Assembly (NCBI GenBank): GCA_014799405.1
Contig: JAAVIA010000055.1
Location: 1-44,614 of the forward strand
Direction: 5' to 3'
DNA from: Lachnospiraceae bacterium
GTDB lineage: Bacteria > Bacillota > Clostridia > Lachnospirales > Lachnospiraceae
Length of the DNA: 44,614 nucleotides
Of this stretch, positions 8,657 to 17,593 are shown piece by piece. Position numbers and translations under genes: made by a program. Numbering within the stretch: position 1 is the stretch's first letter; each line of letters starts with the position of its first letter. Below the pieces are notes generated by a model. That model saw only the letters and a program-made list of their open reading frames with translations, searched no databases and was not told the origin of the DNA.

Positions 8657-10579
8657 TTATTGCGTCACTTTCTTTTTAAGAAGTGCCAGCAGCAGCATTC
8701 CAACAAGTGAGCCTATTACAAGTGATAATATATACATAGGCCAGTTGCTTACCACCGCAAACACAAACACACCGCCATGAGGAGCCATAAGTGTACAGTC
8801 AAATGCCATTGAAAGACCACCTGCCACAGCTGCGCCCACAAGACATGAAGGAATAACTCTGAGCGGGTCTGCTGCTGCATAAGGAATTGCGCCCTCCGTA
8901 ATGAAGCTTAAGCCCATAACGTAATTTACAGGTCCATTCTTTCTCTCCTCATCCGTCCATCTGTTCTTAAAAAATGTTGTTGAAAGAGCAATCGCTATAG
9001 GAGGTACCATACCGCCTATCATAACTGCCGCCATAATGTCATAGCTTCCTGCCGCTATTGCTGTTATACCAAATGTATATGCTGCCTTATTGAATGGTCC
9101 ACCCATATCTATTGACATCATTCCGCCCAGTATGCAACCAAGAACTATCTTACTGCTATCGCCCATATTATTCAGGAAGTTTGAAAGTCCCGTATTTATC
9201 ATTCCCATAAAAGGATTAACCGCACACATAATTACCGCTATAAGTCCAAGCCCTACAAGGGGATAGATGAGCACAGGCTTAATACCGTTCAGCGCCTTAG
9301 GCATGTGATCGCATAGCTTTTCAATTCCAAGCATAAGGTAACCGCCTACAAAGCCTGCAAAAAGCGCTCCCAAAAATCCCGAAGGAATGTCACCACCCAC
9401 GCTTGCAAAGGTTGAGCCTGTAGTTGCAAGATAGCCGCCTACAAGACCTACAAGAAATCCAGGTCTGTCAGCTATACTCATGCCTATATATGCCGCAAGT
9501 ATAGGCACCATAAAGTTAAATGCATATCCGCCGATAGTCTTCAAAAATGCAGCCGCCGCTGTATGTGTTCCAAAGTTTGCATCCTGCGGTGCCCCCGCTA
9601 TGGTGTCAATAAGAAATGCAAGAGCTATAAATATACCGCCCGCAACTACAAAAGGCAGCATATTTGATACACCGTTCATAAGCTGCTTGTATATTTTTCT
9701 TCCAAATGTTTCATCGTCACCGTCACTGCCTGATACAGCTTCTCCACTATGATGATAAACAGGTGCGTCTCCTGACTCAATTTTATTTATAAGCTCCTCC
9801 GGTATTTTTATTCCGTCGGAAACCTTTGTCTTATAAACCTTTTTGCCATCAAAACGTGACATTTCCACCGCCTTGTCAGCGGCAACTATTATTCCGTCAC
9901 ACGCCGCAATTTCTTCCTTGGTAAGCACATTCTTAGCTCCACCGGAGCCGTTTGTCTCTACCTTAATCGAAATACCCAGCTTCTTTCCTGCTTTTTCGAG
10001 AGCCTCAGCCGCCATGTAGGTATGTGCTATACCTGTAGGGCAAGCCGTAACAGCAAGCACTTTGTAAGCGCCATCTGACGCATTTTTTTCCTCATTTGCG
10101 GTATTCTTAGGCTCGTCAGGATACTTTTCCTTTTCCATATCGTCAATAATTTTAATAAATTCGTCCTTATCCTTTGCACCTAGAAGCTTTGCCCTGAAAT
10201 CCTCATCCATAAGTATTGTCATAAGCCTTGACAGCACCTCCAAGTGAACGTCACCGTCGTTAGGTGCGGCAATCATAAACAAAAGATTTGAAGGCTCGTC
10301 ATCTAAGGCTTCATAGTCAACACCCTCCGGTACTGTCATTGCCGCAAGTGAAGGTCCCTTTACCGCCTCACTTTTTGCATGGGGAATGGCTATACCTTCA
10401 CCAACGGCAGTAGAGCCCTGCTCCTCCCTTGCAAGAATGCCTTTTCTGTAGGCTTCTTTATCAGCTATTTTTCCGCCCTTGACCTGAAGCTCCACAAGGG
10501 CATCAATGGCTTCCGCCTTGTTTTTTGGTGTCCCGCCAAGAAGAATACTATCCTTACTAAGTAAGTCTACAATTCTCAT
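8657..10579 (-). CDS. fruA: PTS fructose transporter, fused EIIA-EIIB-EIIC
   Basis: EIIA (GEGIAIPHAKSEAVKGPS), EIIB (VTACPTGIAHTYMAAEAL), EIIC multi-TM (GGPFNKAAYTFG, GAIPYAAADPLRVIP). Confidence 0.96.
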   Translation of the reverse strand: MRIVDLLSKDSILLGGTPKNKAEAIDALVELQVKGGKIADKEAYRKGILAREEQGSTAVGEGIAIPHAKSEAVKGPSLAAMTVPEGVDYEALDDEPSNLLFMIAAPNDGDVHLEVLSRLMTILMDEDFRAKLLGAKDKDEFIKIIDDMEKEKYPDEPKNTANEEKNASDGAYKVLAVTACPTGIAHTYMAAEALEKAGKKLGISIKVETNGSGGAKNVLTKEEIAACDGIIVAADKAVEMSRFDGKKVYKTKVSDGIKIPEELINKIESGDAPVYHHSGEAVSGSDGDDETFGRKIYKQLMNGVSNMLPFVVAGGIFIALAFLIDTIAGAPQDANFGTHTAAAAFLKTIGGYAFNFMVPILAAYIGMSIADRPGFLVGLVGGYLATTGSTFASVGGDIPSGFLGALFAGFVGGYLMLGIEKLCDHMPKALNGIKPVLIYPLVGLGLIAVIMCAVNPFMGMINTGLSNFLNNMGDSSKIVLGCILGGMMSIDMGGPFNKAAYTFGITAIAAGSYDIMAAVMIGGMVPPIAIALSTTFFKNRWTDEERKNGPVNYVMGLSFITEGAIPYAAADPLRVIPSCLVGAAVAGGLSMAFDCTLMAPHGGVFVFAVVSNWPMYILSLVIGSLVGMLLLALLKKKVTQ

Positions 10580-10597
10580 AAAAAACTCCTCCTTACT

Positions 10598-11497
10598 TTA
10601 TAATTGTTTCAGCAGCTCATACACAAGCTCCTTATTTGCAAGTCCGTCTGAAAATGCCGTTGCGCCTCCCGCAGCAGTTCCAAGCTTAAGAGCATATTCG
10701 TAATCACCCTTTTCGCATCCTGCCAAAAAGCCTGCCACCATGGAATCACCTGCACCAACAGAATTTTTTACAGTGCCCTTACATACCCCACACTTATGAA
10801 CTCTTCCGTTTTCGTCAAGAAGTATGGCTCCGTCTCCTGCCATGGAAACAAGCACGTTCACCGCTCCCATATCCTTAAGCTTTCCCGCATAAGCAGCTAT
10901 CTCATCATCCGTTTTAAGCTCTGTTCCAAACATTTCCCCAAGTTCAAAATTATTAGGCTTAATAAGAAACGGCTTATATTTAAGAACATTCATAAGCAAC
11001 TCCTTTGTTGCATCCACAACTGCCCTTACTTTTTTTGTTTCAAGTCTTTCTAAAATCCTCTCGTATATATCGGAGGGAAGCGACCCCGGAATGCTTCCTG
11101 CAAGGACAATTGTATCTCCGTCACCTATTTCATCAAGTTTTTCAAAAAGCTTATCAATGTCCCTCTTCAAAATGTCAGGTCCCTGACCGTTAAGCTCAGT
11201 TTCATCTTTCGCTTTAATCTTAACATTAATTCGGGAAAAACCCTTATCAAGCTTTACAAAGTCTGAACAAATACCTTTTTCAGTTATTCCCTTTTCAATG
11301 GCTTCCCCTGTAAATCCTGCCACAAAGCCAAGAGCCTTCGATTTAATACCAAGTTCTCCGAGAACCATTGATACGTTAATTCCCTTACCACCAAAGTAAA
11401 TCTCCTCTTTCCTTGAACGGTTGACGGAGCCTACCATCAGCTCGTCAGAATGAACGACATAATCAACTGCCGGATTAAAAGTTACAGTATAAATCAT
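10598..11497 (-). CDS. fruK: 1-phosphofructokinase
   Basis: MIYTVTFNPAVDYVVHSDEL..., GGKGINVSMVLGELG, VGAGDSMVAGFLAG; between fruR and fruA. Confidence 0.95.
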   Translation of the reverse strand: MIYTVTFNPAVDYVVHSDELMVGSVNRSRKEEIYFGGKGINVSMVLGELGIKSKALGFVAGFTGEAIEKGITEKGICSDFVKLDKGFSRINVKIKAKDETELNGQGPDILKRDIDKLFEKLDEIGDGDTIVLAGSIPGSLPSDIYERILERLETKKVRAVVDATKELLMNVLKYKPFLIKPNNFELGEMFGTELKTDDEIAAYAGKLKDMGAVNVLVSMAGDGAILLDENGRVHKCGVCKGTVKNSVGAGDSMVAGFLAGCEKGDYEYALKLGTAAGGATAFSDGLANKELVYELLKQL

Positions 11498-11513
11498 ATT
11501 TTCATCACCTCCT

Positions 11514-12257
11514 TTAAACAACATTAACATTCGTTGCCTCGTTGTACTTTTTATCAGCTTCCTTATCCGTTACAATTTCCGCATCCTTAATGTCCGCAAA
11601 TGTTACGGAATACTTTTGGGAAAATTTTGAATGGTCAGCCAAAATGTAGCTCTTAACACTATTTTCTATAACGGTACGTTTTACTATAGCTTCACTTTCA
11701 TCAGGTGTGGAATAACCGCCCGATATGGATATTCCATTTACACCCATAAAAGCCTTTGTAAAATTATAACTTTTTAAATCAAGTACACACTTAGCCCCTA
11801 CAATTGCCTCTGTAGATATTTTAATCTCTCCGCCCGGAATATATACCTTATATCCTTTAGCTGCCAGTTTTTTTGCATTTATAAATGCATTTGTGACAAA
11901 AACTACGTCCTTTGCAGTAATGTAGTCCGCAAGTTTCTCCGTAGTAGTTCCTGCATCAACAAATACAAAGTCACCATCATTTATAAGAGATGCGGCATAT
12001 TTTGATATGGCATTTTTTTCCTCCGTATATAATACCTGCTTCTCCTCTACATTATGTTCAATAAATAAAAAATTATCATTATTTGCAACAGCTCCACCAT
12101 GAACCTTGACTAATTTTCCTATATGATGGAGCGAGCTAAGATCACGTCTCACAGTAGAAACAGACGCATCAAGTATACTGCAAAGTTCTGTAATCTTTAC
12201 GCTTTTTTTATCATTAACAATCTCTAATATCTTTGAATATCTCTCTTCAGTAAGCAT
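11514..12257 (-). CDS. fruR: DeoR/GlpR-family transcriptional regulator of the fru operon
   Basis: MLTEERYSKILEIVNDKKSVKITELCSILDASVSTVRRDLSSL HTH; DAGTTTEKLADYI effector domain. Confidence 0.92.
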   Translation of the reverse strand: MLTEERYSKILEIVNDKKSVKITELCSILDASVSTVRRDLSSLHHIGKLVKVHGGAVANNDNFLFIEHNVEEKQVLYTEEKNAISKYAASLINDGDFVFVDAGTTTEKLADYITAKDVVFVTNAFINAKKLAAKGYKVYIPGGEIKISTEAIVGAKCVLDLKSYNFTKAFMGVNGISISGGYSTPDESEAIVKRTVIENSVKSYILADHSKFSQKYSVTFADIKDAEIVTDKEADKKYNEATNVNVV

Positions 12258-12280
12258 TTATTTACTCCTTCAAATATATT

Positions 12281-12310
12281 TTGACGTTTTTTGAGTGTTT
12301 TTGAATTTTA
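12281..12310. promoter_or_regulatory. Phased operator array A, upstream of fruR
   Basis: TTGACGTTTT|TTGAGTGTTT|TTGAATTTTA: TTGA at 12281, 12291, 12301, exactly 10 bp apart. Confidence 0.55.
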
Positions 12311-12364
12311 TAAAAAAATATTACCATATTATTCCATTCTACGCAATAGTTTCATGCAAAAAAG

Positions 12365-12398
12365 TTCAAAATATTTCAAAATAATTCATTTCTGTTCA
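12365..12398. promoter_or_regulatory. Phased operator array B, upstream of fruR
   Basis: TTCAAAATAT|TTCAAAATAA|TTCATTTCTG|TTCA: TTCA at 12365, 12375, 12385, 12395; inverted relative to array A. Confidence 0.55.
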
Positions 12399-12410
12399 AT
12401 CCACCTATAC

Positions 12411-12444
12411 AATAAAAAAACAGGCTACCACAACTGATAGCCTG
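12411..12444 (-). terminator. Intrinsic terminator of the 12462-13286 gene
   Basis: CAGGCTA-CCACAACTGA-TAGCCTG stem-loop, with A-run (T-run on minus strand) at 12411-12420. Confidence 0.75.
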
Positions 12445-12461
12445 CCATTATTTTTATTCAA

Positions 12462-13286
12462 TTATCTGTAATTAAAATCGGGATTATCATATGTATCCAT
12501 GTGAATAAAGTAATATTCACCAATTCCCTTTTTAAGCTTTACAAGCTGTATATCAAACTCAGTATTAACAGTTACGTCCTTTCCGGCCCTGTCCGCCGTT
12601 CCTGACATTTTGACGGTAATAAGTGTTGCACCTTTGATATTAGCAGTTTTACCGGTCTGATATTTTATGGAATCCTGAAGCTCATACGTCTCCTGCTGTG
12701 AAAGCTCTATTGCTCTGACAACCTCGCAAGTATTTATATGAGCCCCCTTCATATCATCAATAAGCTTTTGAGCCTCTGCCTGTTCATCTAAATATGCCGG
12801 CATAATACTTGCCATCTTATCAACATCGCTATCATTTACAGCCTCAACATAAATATCCATAAGCATATCAGGAGTATCAGCACCCCTTCTCTGATTTAGA
12901 TATCCTGAAATAATAATAAACGCAAAAATACATATTGCTATAATGACTATAGCTCTCGCAATAAGCTTTTTTTGTTTTTGTTTCAGTTTCTTTTCCTTAT
13001 ATGCTGCATCATCATCTATTACATTTTGCGCATATGTAAGAGGAATGGAGCCTCCTCTAAGATCATCCTCAACCTCAACATCCTCGTCCTCAGCCCGAAG
13101 TAAATCCGTAAGTCCTGAACCTGTGCTAACGGTCATTCCCATTGGATTAGAGGACTTTTTTTTCTTCTGAGGTTCCTGTGGCTTTAAAGCAAATCCTCCC
13201 GTATTTCCCACAACGGTAGCACCGCAATCAGGACAAATAAGCTCCTTGTCATCAACCTGTGCCCCACACACATGACATGTTTTCAT
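12462..13286 (-). CDS. Zinc-ribbon domain membrane protein
   Basis: MKTCHVCGAQVDDKELICPDCGATVV zinc ribbon; central TM (ARAIVIIAICIFAFIIISGYL); extracytoplasmic C-terminal domain. Confidence 0.85.
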   Translation of the reverse strand: MKTCHVCGAQVDDKELICPDCGATVVGNTGGFALKPQEPQKKKKSSNPMGMTVSTGSGLTDLLRAEDEDVEVEDDLRGGSIPLTYAQNVIDDDAAYKEKKLKQKQKKLIARAIVIIAICIFAFIIISGYLNQRRGADTPDMLMDIYVEAVNDSDVDKMASIMPAYLDEQAEAQKLIDDMKGAHINTCEVVRAIELSQQETYELQDSIKYQTGKTANIKGATLITVKMSGTADRAGKDVTVNTEFDIQLVKLKKGIGEYYFIHMDTYDNPDFNYR

Positions 13287-13307
13287 AAGCTAAATTCCCT
13301 CCCATTT

Positions 13308-13691
13308 TTATAATTCATCAATGCCATCATCATCTGTATCATCATTCATAATAAATTCTTTACTTGTTACCTTCTTACGTGAACGTTCCTCCTCCACATA
13401 AGAGGAAATAAGTTCCTTTACTTCACTTGGTTTTTTTATATTGTGGATTTTAAACACACCCATGGTTTTATCTGAAGAATGACACGTAATCGTTCCAAGT
13501 CCAAACATACGCTGCCACAGCTTACGCTCCAACGAAACATCCATAATACGATACAGTCTGACCTCATTTTCAGTCAGATTCAAAAACCCCGTCTCAATGA
13601 AAATCCTATCCTCCGATAAACCATACTTGGTAAAAGTCCAAGGAAGCCCGAAAATTATCCTTTTTCTGTCCTTCCATACTACATCTACCAT
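13308..13691 (-). CDS. PH-domain (bacterial PH/DUF304-like) protein
   Basis: VVWKDRKRIIFGLPWTFTKYGLSEDRIFIETGFLNLTENEVRLYRIMDVSLERKLWQRMFGLGTITC. Confidence 0.8.
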   Translation of the reverse strand: MVDVVWKDRKRIIFGLPWTFTKYGLSEDRIFIETGFLNLTENEVRLYRIMDVSLERKLWQRMFGLGTITCHSSDKTMGVFKIHNIKKPSEVKELISSYVEEERSRKKVTSKEFIMNDDTDDDGIDEL

Positions 13692-13896
13692 ATTACCCTC
13701 CAAAACTTCTCCTTAGCAGTATTTATGCGTTAAAAGTATACATAGAACAAATATATTATATAATATTGTATATTGTATTTCAATAAAAAAATACCATTTT
13801 TAGTGTTTTTTTCGATAGCATAACACAAAATATAGTGTTTAATCCGTATTTTATAAATTTCTCTGCAATAAATATTATACTTTTTTAAAAAAAGTC

Positions 13897-13925
13897 TTGC
13901 ATTTATCATAAACCTTTGTTATACT
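13897..13925 (+). promoter_or_regulatory. tRNA-Glu promoter
   Basis: TTGCAT - 17 bp - TATACT, 17 nt before the tRNA. Confidence 0.7.
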
Positions 13926-13942
13926 TACAAAGGTTTAAAAAT

Positions 13943-14014
13943 GGTCTGTTGGTCAAGCGGCTAAGACGTCGCCCTCTCACGGCGAAAACAGGGGTTCGAT
14001 TCCCCTACAGACTG
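13943..14014 (+). tRNA. tRNA-Glu, anticodon CTC
   Basis: Cloverleaf GGTCTGT..TCGCC-CTCTCAC-GGCGA..AGGGG-TTCGATT-CCCCT..ACAGACT-G; CCA not encoded. Confidence 0.93.
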
Positions 14015-14044
14015 CTAAATATAATGCATTATAATTTATGGAAG

Positions 14045-14080
14045 TCTGCAAGCCTTGATAAAGGTATTGCAGATTTTTTA
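14045..14080 (+). terminator. Intrinsic terminator of tRNA-Glu
   Basis: TCTGCAAGCCTTGATAAAGGTATTGCAGATTTTTT. Confidence 0.8.
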
Positions 14081-14111
14081 CATTTAAAGCTCAGTATTAT
14101 ATTACGGACAC

Positions 14112-14309
14112 TTACTTTTTAAATTCTATTATATCATTCGGGGTACACTCTAAAATATCACACAATGTCTCTATCGTGGCAGTAGATATATTTTTTTCAT
14201 GTTTTAGATTATATATTGTTTTAGATTGGATATTATGCTTTTTGATAAGGGCATATGTTGTTATGCCTTTTTGTTCCATCGTATTCCAAAGTGGAGCATA
14301 GGAAACCAT
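14112..14309 (-). CDS. Small XRE/Cro-type HTH regulator
   Basis: 65 aa: MVSYAPLWNTMEQKGITTYALIKKHNIQSKTIYNLKHEKNISTATIETLCDILECTPNDIIEFKK. Confidence 0.85.
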   Translation of the reverse strand: MVSYAPLWNTMEQKGITTYALIKKHNIQSKTIYNLKHEKNISTATIETLCDILECTPNDIIEFKK

Positions 14310-14356
14310 ATATACACCGCCTTTCCTTATATTTAAGTTACCTACATAAAAGCGGT

Positions 14357-14385
14357 TTGACTATACCGATTATTTTCGGTATAAT
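14357..14385 (+). promoter_or_regulatory. Promoter with embedded operator-like palindrome
   Basis: TTGACT (14357-14362) - 17 bp - TATAAT (14380-14385); perfect palindrome TATACCGA-N6-TCGGTATA at 14362-14383. Confidence 0.75.
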
Positions 14386-14454
14386 AAAGATGACTATGTA
14401 TATATTTTATATTTAGTTTAATATTATGCTTTTACAAAAGGGAGTTGATATACA

Positions 14455-14643
14455 ATGAGGATAAATATTTATATATATTTTTTAATATTATTAACAGGAT
14501 TTACGGCAGCAATACTAATACTGGGTATTACAGCAGGACTTATTTATTTTACAGGCAAAGCAGTAAAAAAACACATCCGATATAGAGACGAGGAGCTTCA
14601 ATTAAAAAAGGACATACTTATGGAATTAAAAAATAATAAATGA
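14455..14643 (+). CDS. Small membrane protein
   Basis: 62 aa, N-terminal TM hairpin then charged tail; SD GGGAG; downstream of the strong promoter above. Confidence 0.65.
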   Translation: MRINIYIYFLILLTGFTAAILILGITAGLIYFTGKAVKKHIRYRDEELQLKKDILMELKNNK

Positions 14644-14657
14644 GAAAATACAGTATA

Positions 14658-15947
14658 TCAATACACTGTCTCCACAAACTCATTTACATATTTTGTGCAA
14701 TCTGTCCCGTCAGGCTTAATTTTAATAAGGATATACCTCTCTGTATGTCCCTTTATATATTGTGTTCCATTTTCCAAAACACATTCCTCCACAAGAAAAA
14801 GCTGCCTTGTCCCCTTAAATAACGCCTCATATTCTTCTTTCTGCTTCTTTGTAAGCGCAAGAAGAATATTGCTCCTTCGCTCCTTTTCCTCATCGCTCAC
14901 CTGATTTGGCATTGAATCCGCAACAGTCCCTATTCGCCTTGAATATTTAAAGACATGCATCTCATATAATTTAAGCTCACATAAATTTTTTACCGTAATA
15001 TCAAATTCTTCCTCCGTCTCACCTGGAAAACCAACTATAACATCCGTTGTAATTGCAGGCTTATCGTAGTATTTTCTTATAAGTTCGCATTTTTCCTTAT
15101 ACTCTTCAATTGTATATTTCCTATTCATGCGCCTTAAAGTATCATTGCATGCACTTTGCAGAGACAGGTGAAAATGAGGACATATCTTATTCTCCTTACT
15201 TATGACACTCAGGAAGTCCTCCGTAATAACCCGAGGCTCTAAGGAGCCCATTCTTATTCGCTCTATGCCCTCCACATCATTTACTGCCAAAAGTAAATCA
15301 AGGAGTCCTTTTCCGCAATCGTCATAGGAGGAAAGATTAATTCCAGTCAAAACTACTTCCTTTATGCCGGACGCTGCAAGTCTTTTTATTTCCTCAATTA
15401 CCTCCTCAAGGTTTCTGCTTCTTATACGCCCTCTTGTATACGGAATTATACAATAGGAGCAGAAATTATTACACCCATCCTGAACCTTCACATAAGCCCT
15501 TGTATGCTCATTCGGCTTAACAAGTGTCATTGATTCGTATTCACAGGTTTTATTTATATCTATGAAATTATCTGAAACCTTATGCTCACTTATATATTCA
15601 TCAATAATCCTTACTATGTCTTTTTTTCTGTTATTACCTACAACTATATCTATAAGCTCATCATTAATAAGGCTGTCTTTGTCAGCCTGAACATAGCAAC
15701 CTGCTGCAATTATAACTGCATCCTTGTTTTTTTTCTTTGCCCTATGTATCATCTGCCTGGATTTTCTATCAGCAATATTTGTCACAGAGCATGTGTTTAT
15801 AATACACACATCCGCAGGCTCTGAAAAAGGCACAATAACAGCGCCCTCCGATGCAAGCATGTCAGCCATGCTGTCTGATTCATACTGATTAACTTTACAC
15901 CCCAATGTATAAATTGATACTTTTATGTTATTAATATTTACAAACAT
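14658..15947 (-). CDS. mtaB: tRNA threonylcarbamoyladenosine methylthiotransferase MtaB-like radical SAM enzyme
   Basis: VSIYTLGCKVNQYESDSM, NTCSVTNIADRKSRQ, VQDGCNNFCSYCIIPYTRGRIRSR radical-SAM motif. Confidence 0.93.
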   Translation of the reverse strand: MFVNINNIKVSIYTLGCKVNQYESDSMADMLASEGAVIVPFSEPADVCIINTCSVTNIADRKSRQMIHRAKKKNKDAVIIAAGCYVQADKDSLINDELIDIVVGNNRKKDIVRIIDEYISEHKVSDNFIDINKTCEYESMTLVKPNEHTRAYVKVQDGCNNFCSYCIIPYTRGRIRSRNLEEVIEEIKRLAASGIKEVVLTGINLSSYDDCGKGLLDLLLAVNDVEGIERIRMGSLEPRVITEDFLSVISKENKICPHFHLSLQSACNDTLRRMNRKYTIEEYKEKCELIRKYYDKPAITTDVIVGFPGETEEEFDITVKNLCELKLYEMHVFKYSRRIGTVADSMPNQVSDEEKERRSNILLALTKKQKEEYEALFKGTRQLFLVEECVLENGTQYIKGHTERYILIKIKPDGTDCTKYVNEFVETVY

Positions 15948-16047
15948 TTTACTAAAAAACTCCCACATGATTATTGACTTTTATATTCTTAGCTTATATT
16001 ATAGTAACATACATATTTAATTAATGTAAACAAGGAGGTTATCTACA

Positions 16048-16281
16048 ATGATAGCAGTTCATGTATCGCTTAATTCTATTGAAAAGGTTAAAAGCTTTGT
16101 AAACGATATCAGCACTTTTAATGCTGAGTTTGACTTAGTTTCAGGAAGATATGTTATAGATGCAAAGTCTATCATGGGCATTTTCAGCTTGGATATATCA
16201 AAGCCAATCGAGCTTAACATTCACACGGAAGAAAATGACGAGGATATAATGGCAGCAATCAAACCATATCTTGCAGAGTAA
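16048..16281 (+). CDS. HPr-family protein lacking His15 but retaining the Ser46 motif
   Basis: MIAVHVSLNSIEKVKSFVNDISTFNAEFDLVSGRYVIDAKSIMGIFSLDISKPIELNIHTEENDEDIMAAIKPYLAE; KSIMGIFSL corresponds to HPr KSIMGVMSL; strong SD AAGGAGG. Confidence 0.82.
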   Translation: MIAVHVSLNSIEKVKSFVNDISTFNAEFDLVSGRYVIDAKSIMGIFSLDISKPIELNIHTEENDEDIMAAIKPYLAE

Positions 16282-16290
16282 AAGCTTAAC

Positions 16291-16345
16291 AATGGGCTGA
16301 CGCAGTTAAAATTTTTCATAAACTGTGGCAGCCCATTTTTTTATT
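16291..16345. terminator. Bidirectional terminator between convergent genes
   Basis: Arms AATGGGCTGACGCAGTT (16291-16307) and AACTGTGGCAGCCCATT (16321-16337), 15/17 complementary, followed by T-run. Confidence 0.8.
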
Positions 16346-16347
16346 AA

Positions 16348-16770
16348 TTATGCAATGTATTGTATCATTCCCGGTCCTAAGCTTTCTGTTGGTCTTGCAG
16401 CAAAGCCATGTTTTATGTAAAACGGTTCCCGCCCCTTTGCGCACATAAGACACAGCATCATCTCACTCCCATCCTCACATAGGGACTTTACATATGCAAT
16501 CAGTCTTTCAATAATAAGGGAGCCAATGCCTTTCCCCTGAGCCTCAGGAATAACTATAAGGTCCTGTACATAGGATATAACTGCTCCGTCCCCCACAATT
16601 CTTCCCATACCTAGAATGTTTCCGTTTTCATCCACTGCCTTGACATTAAAAAGACAGTTTGAAAGAGCAAGCCGCGCCTGTTTGTCAGTAAGACGTTTCC
16701 AGTTAACCTTATCCCTTAAATAAAAATAATCTTCCACACTGATGTCATTTTCAACTAAATCTATCATCAA
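16348..16770 (-). CDS. GNAT-family N-acetyltransferase
   Basis: VQDLIVIPEAQGKGIGSLIIERLIAYV acetyl-CoA-binding motif. Confidence 0.9.
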   Translation of the reverse strand: MMIDLVENDISVEDYFYLRDKVNWKRLTDKQARLALSNCLFNVKAVDENGNILGMGRIVGDGAVISYVQDLIVIPEAQGKGIGSLIIERLIAYVKSLCEDGSEMMLCLMCAKGREPFYIKHGFAARPTESLGPGMIQYIA

Positions 16771-16784
16771 AAAACTCCAATCCG

Positions 16785-17546
16785 CTAAAATCTTACGGAA
16801 AGCCCTCTATCTGCCAAATACGCTTTTAAATCCATTATCTCAAGCTCCTTGTAGTGAAATAATGATGCGGCAAGCGCAGCGTCCGCTTTTCCTTCCGTAA
16901 GCGCCTCATAAAAATGCTCCTTTGTCCCTGCTCCTCCTGAGGCTATAACTGGAACAGAAACATTTTCAGATATCATTCTTGTAAGCTCTATATCATATCC
17001 GGCCTTTGTGCCGTCACAGTCCATACTCGTAAGCAATATTTCACCTGCGCCAAGCCTGTCAGCCTTAATCGCCCATTCTATGGCATCAATCCCCGTATCG
17101 ACACGTCCTCCATGTTTATATATATTCCAGCCCGTGCCATCCTCACGTCGCCTTGCATCTATGGCAACAACAACGCACTGACTTCCAAATTTGTCGGCGG
17201 CATCACTTATAAGGGTCGGATTATCTATGGCGGCCGAATTAACCGAAATCTTGTCGGCGCCCTCTCTGAGTATCGCCCTGAAATCCTCCACAGTCCTTAT
17301 TCCTCCTCCCACCGTAAATGGAATAAAAACCGTCTCAGCAACCCTTCTTACCATGTCAACAACTATATTTCTTGCATCGGAGGATGCCGTTATATCCAAA
17401 AAAACAAGTTCATCTGCACCTGCTTTGTCATATGCAGCTCCAACGCTTACCGGATCACCCGCATCCTTAAGATTAACAAAATTTATACCTTTAACAACCC
17501 TTCCGTTTTTTACATCAAGACATGGTATAATTCTTTTTGTATGCAT
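16785..17546 (-). CDS. hisF: Imidazole glycerol phosphate synthase subunit HisF
   Basis: [33 protein letters not shown]. Confidence 0.97.
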   Translation of the reverse strand: MHTKRIIPCLDVKNGRVVKGINFVNLKDAGDPVSVGAAYDKAGADELVFLDITASSDARNIVVDMVRRVAETVFIPFTVGGGIRTVEDFRAILREGADKISVNSAAIDNPTLISDAADKFGSQCVVVAIDARRREDGTGWNIYKHGGRVDTGIDAIEWAIKADRLGAGEILLTSMDCDGTKAGYDIELTRMISENVSVPVIASGGAGTKEHFYEALTEGKADAALAASLFHYKELEIMDLKAYLADRGLSVRF

Positions 17547-17593
17547 GTATTAATCTCCTCAAACCAAAAAATTGAAAAATTACTATACATCTG

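Noticed and set aside
13943-14643. tRNA-Glu followed by an XRE gene as an integrated element at a tRNA
   Set aside because: No integrase and no duplicated tRNA 3' end seen in the downstream sequence.
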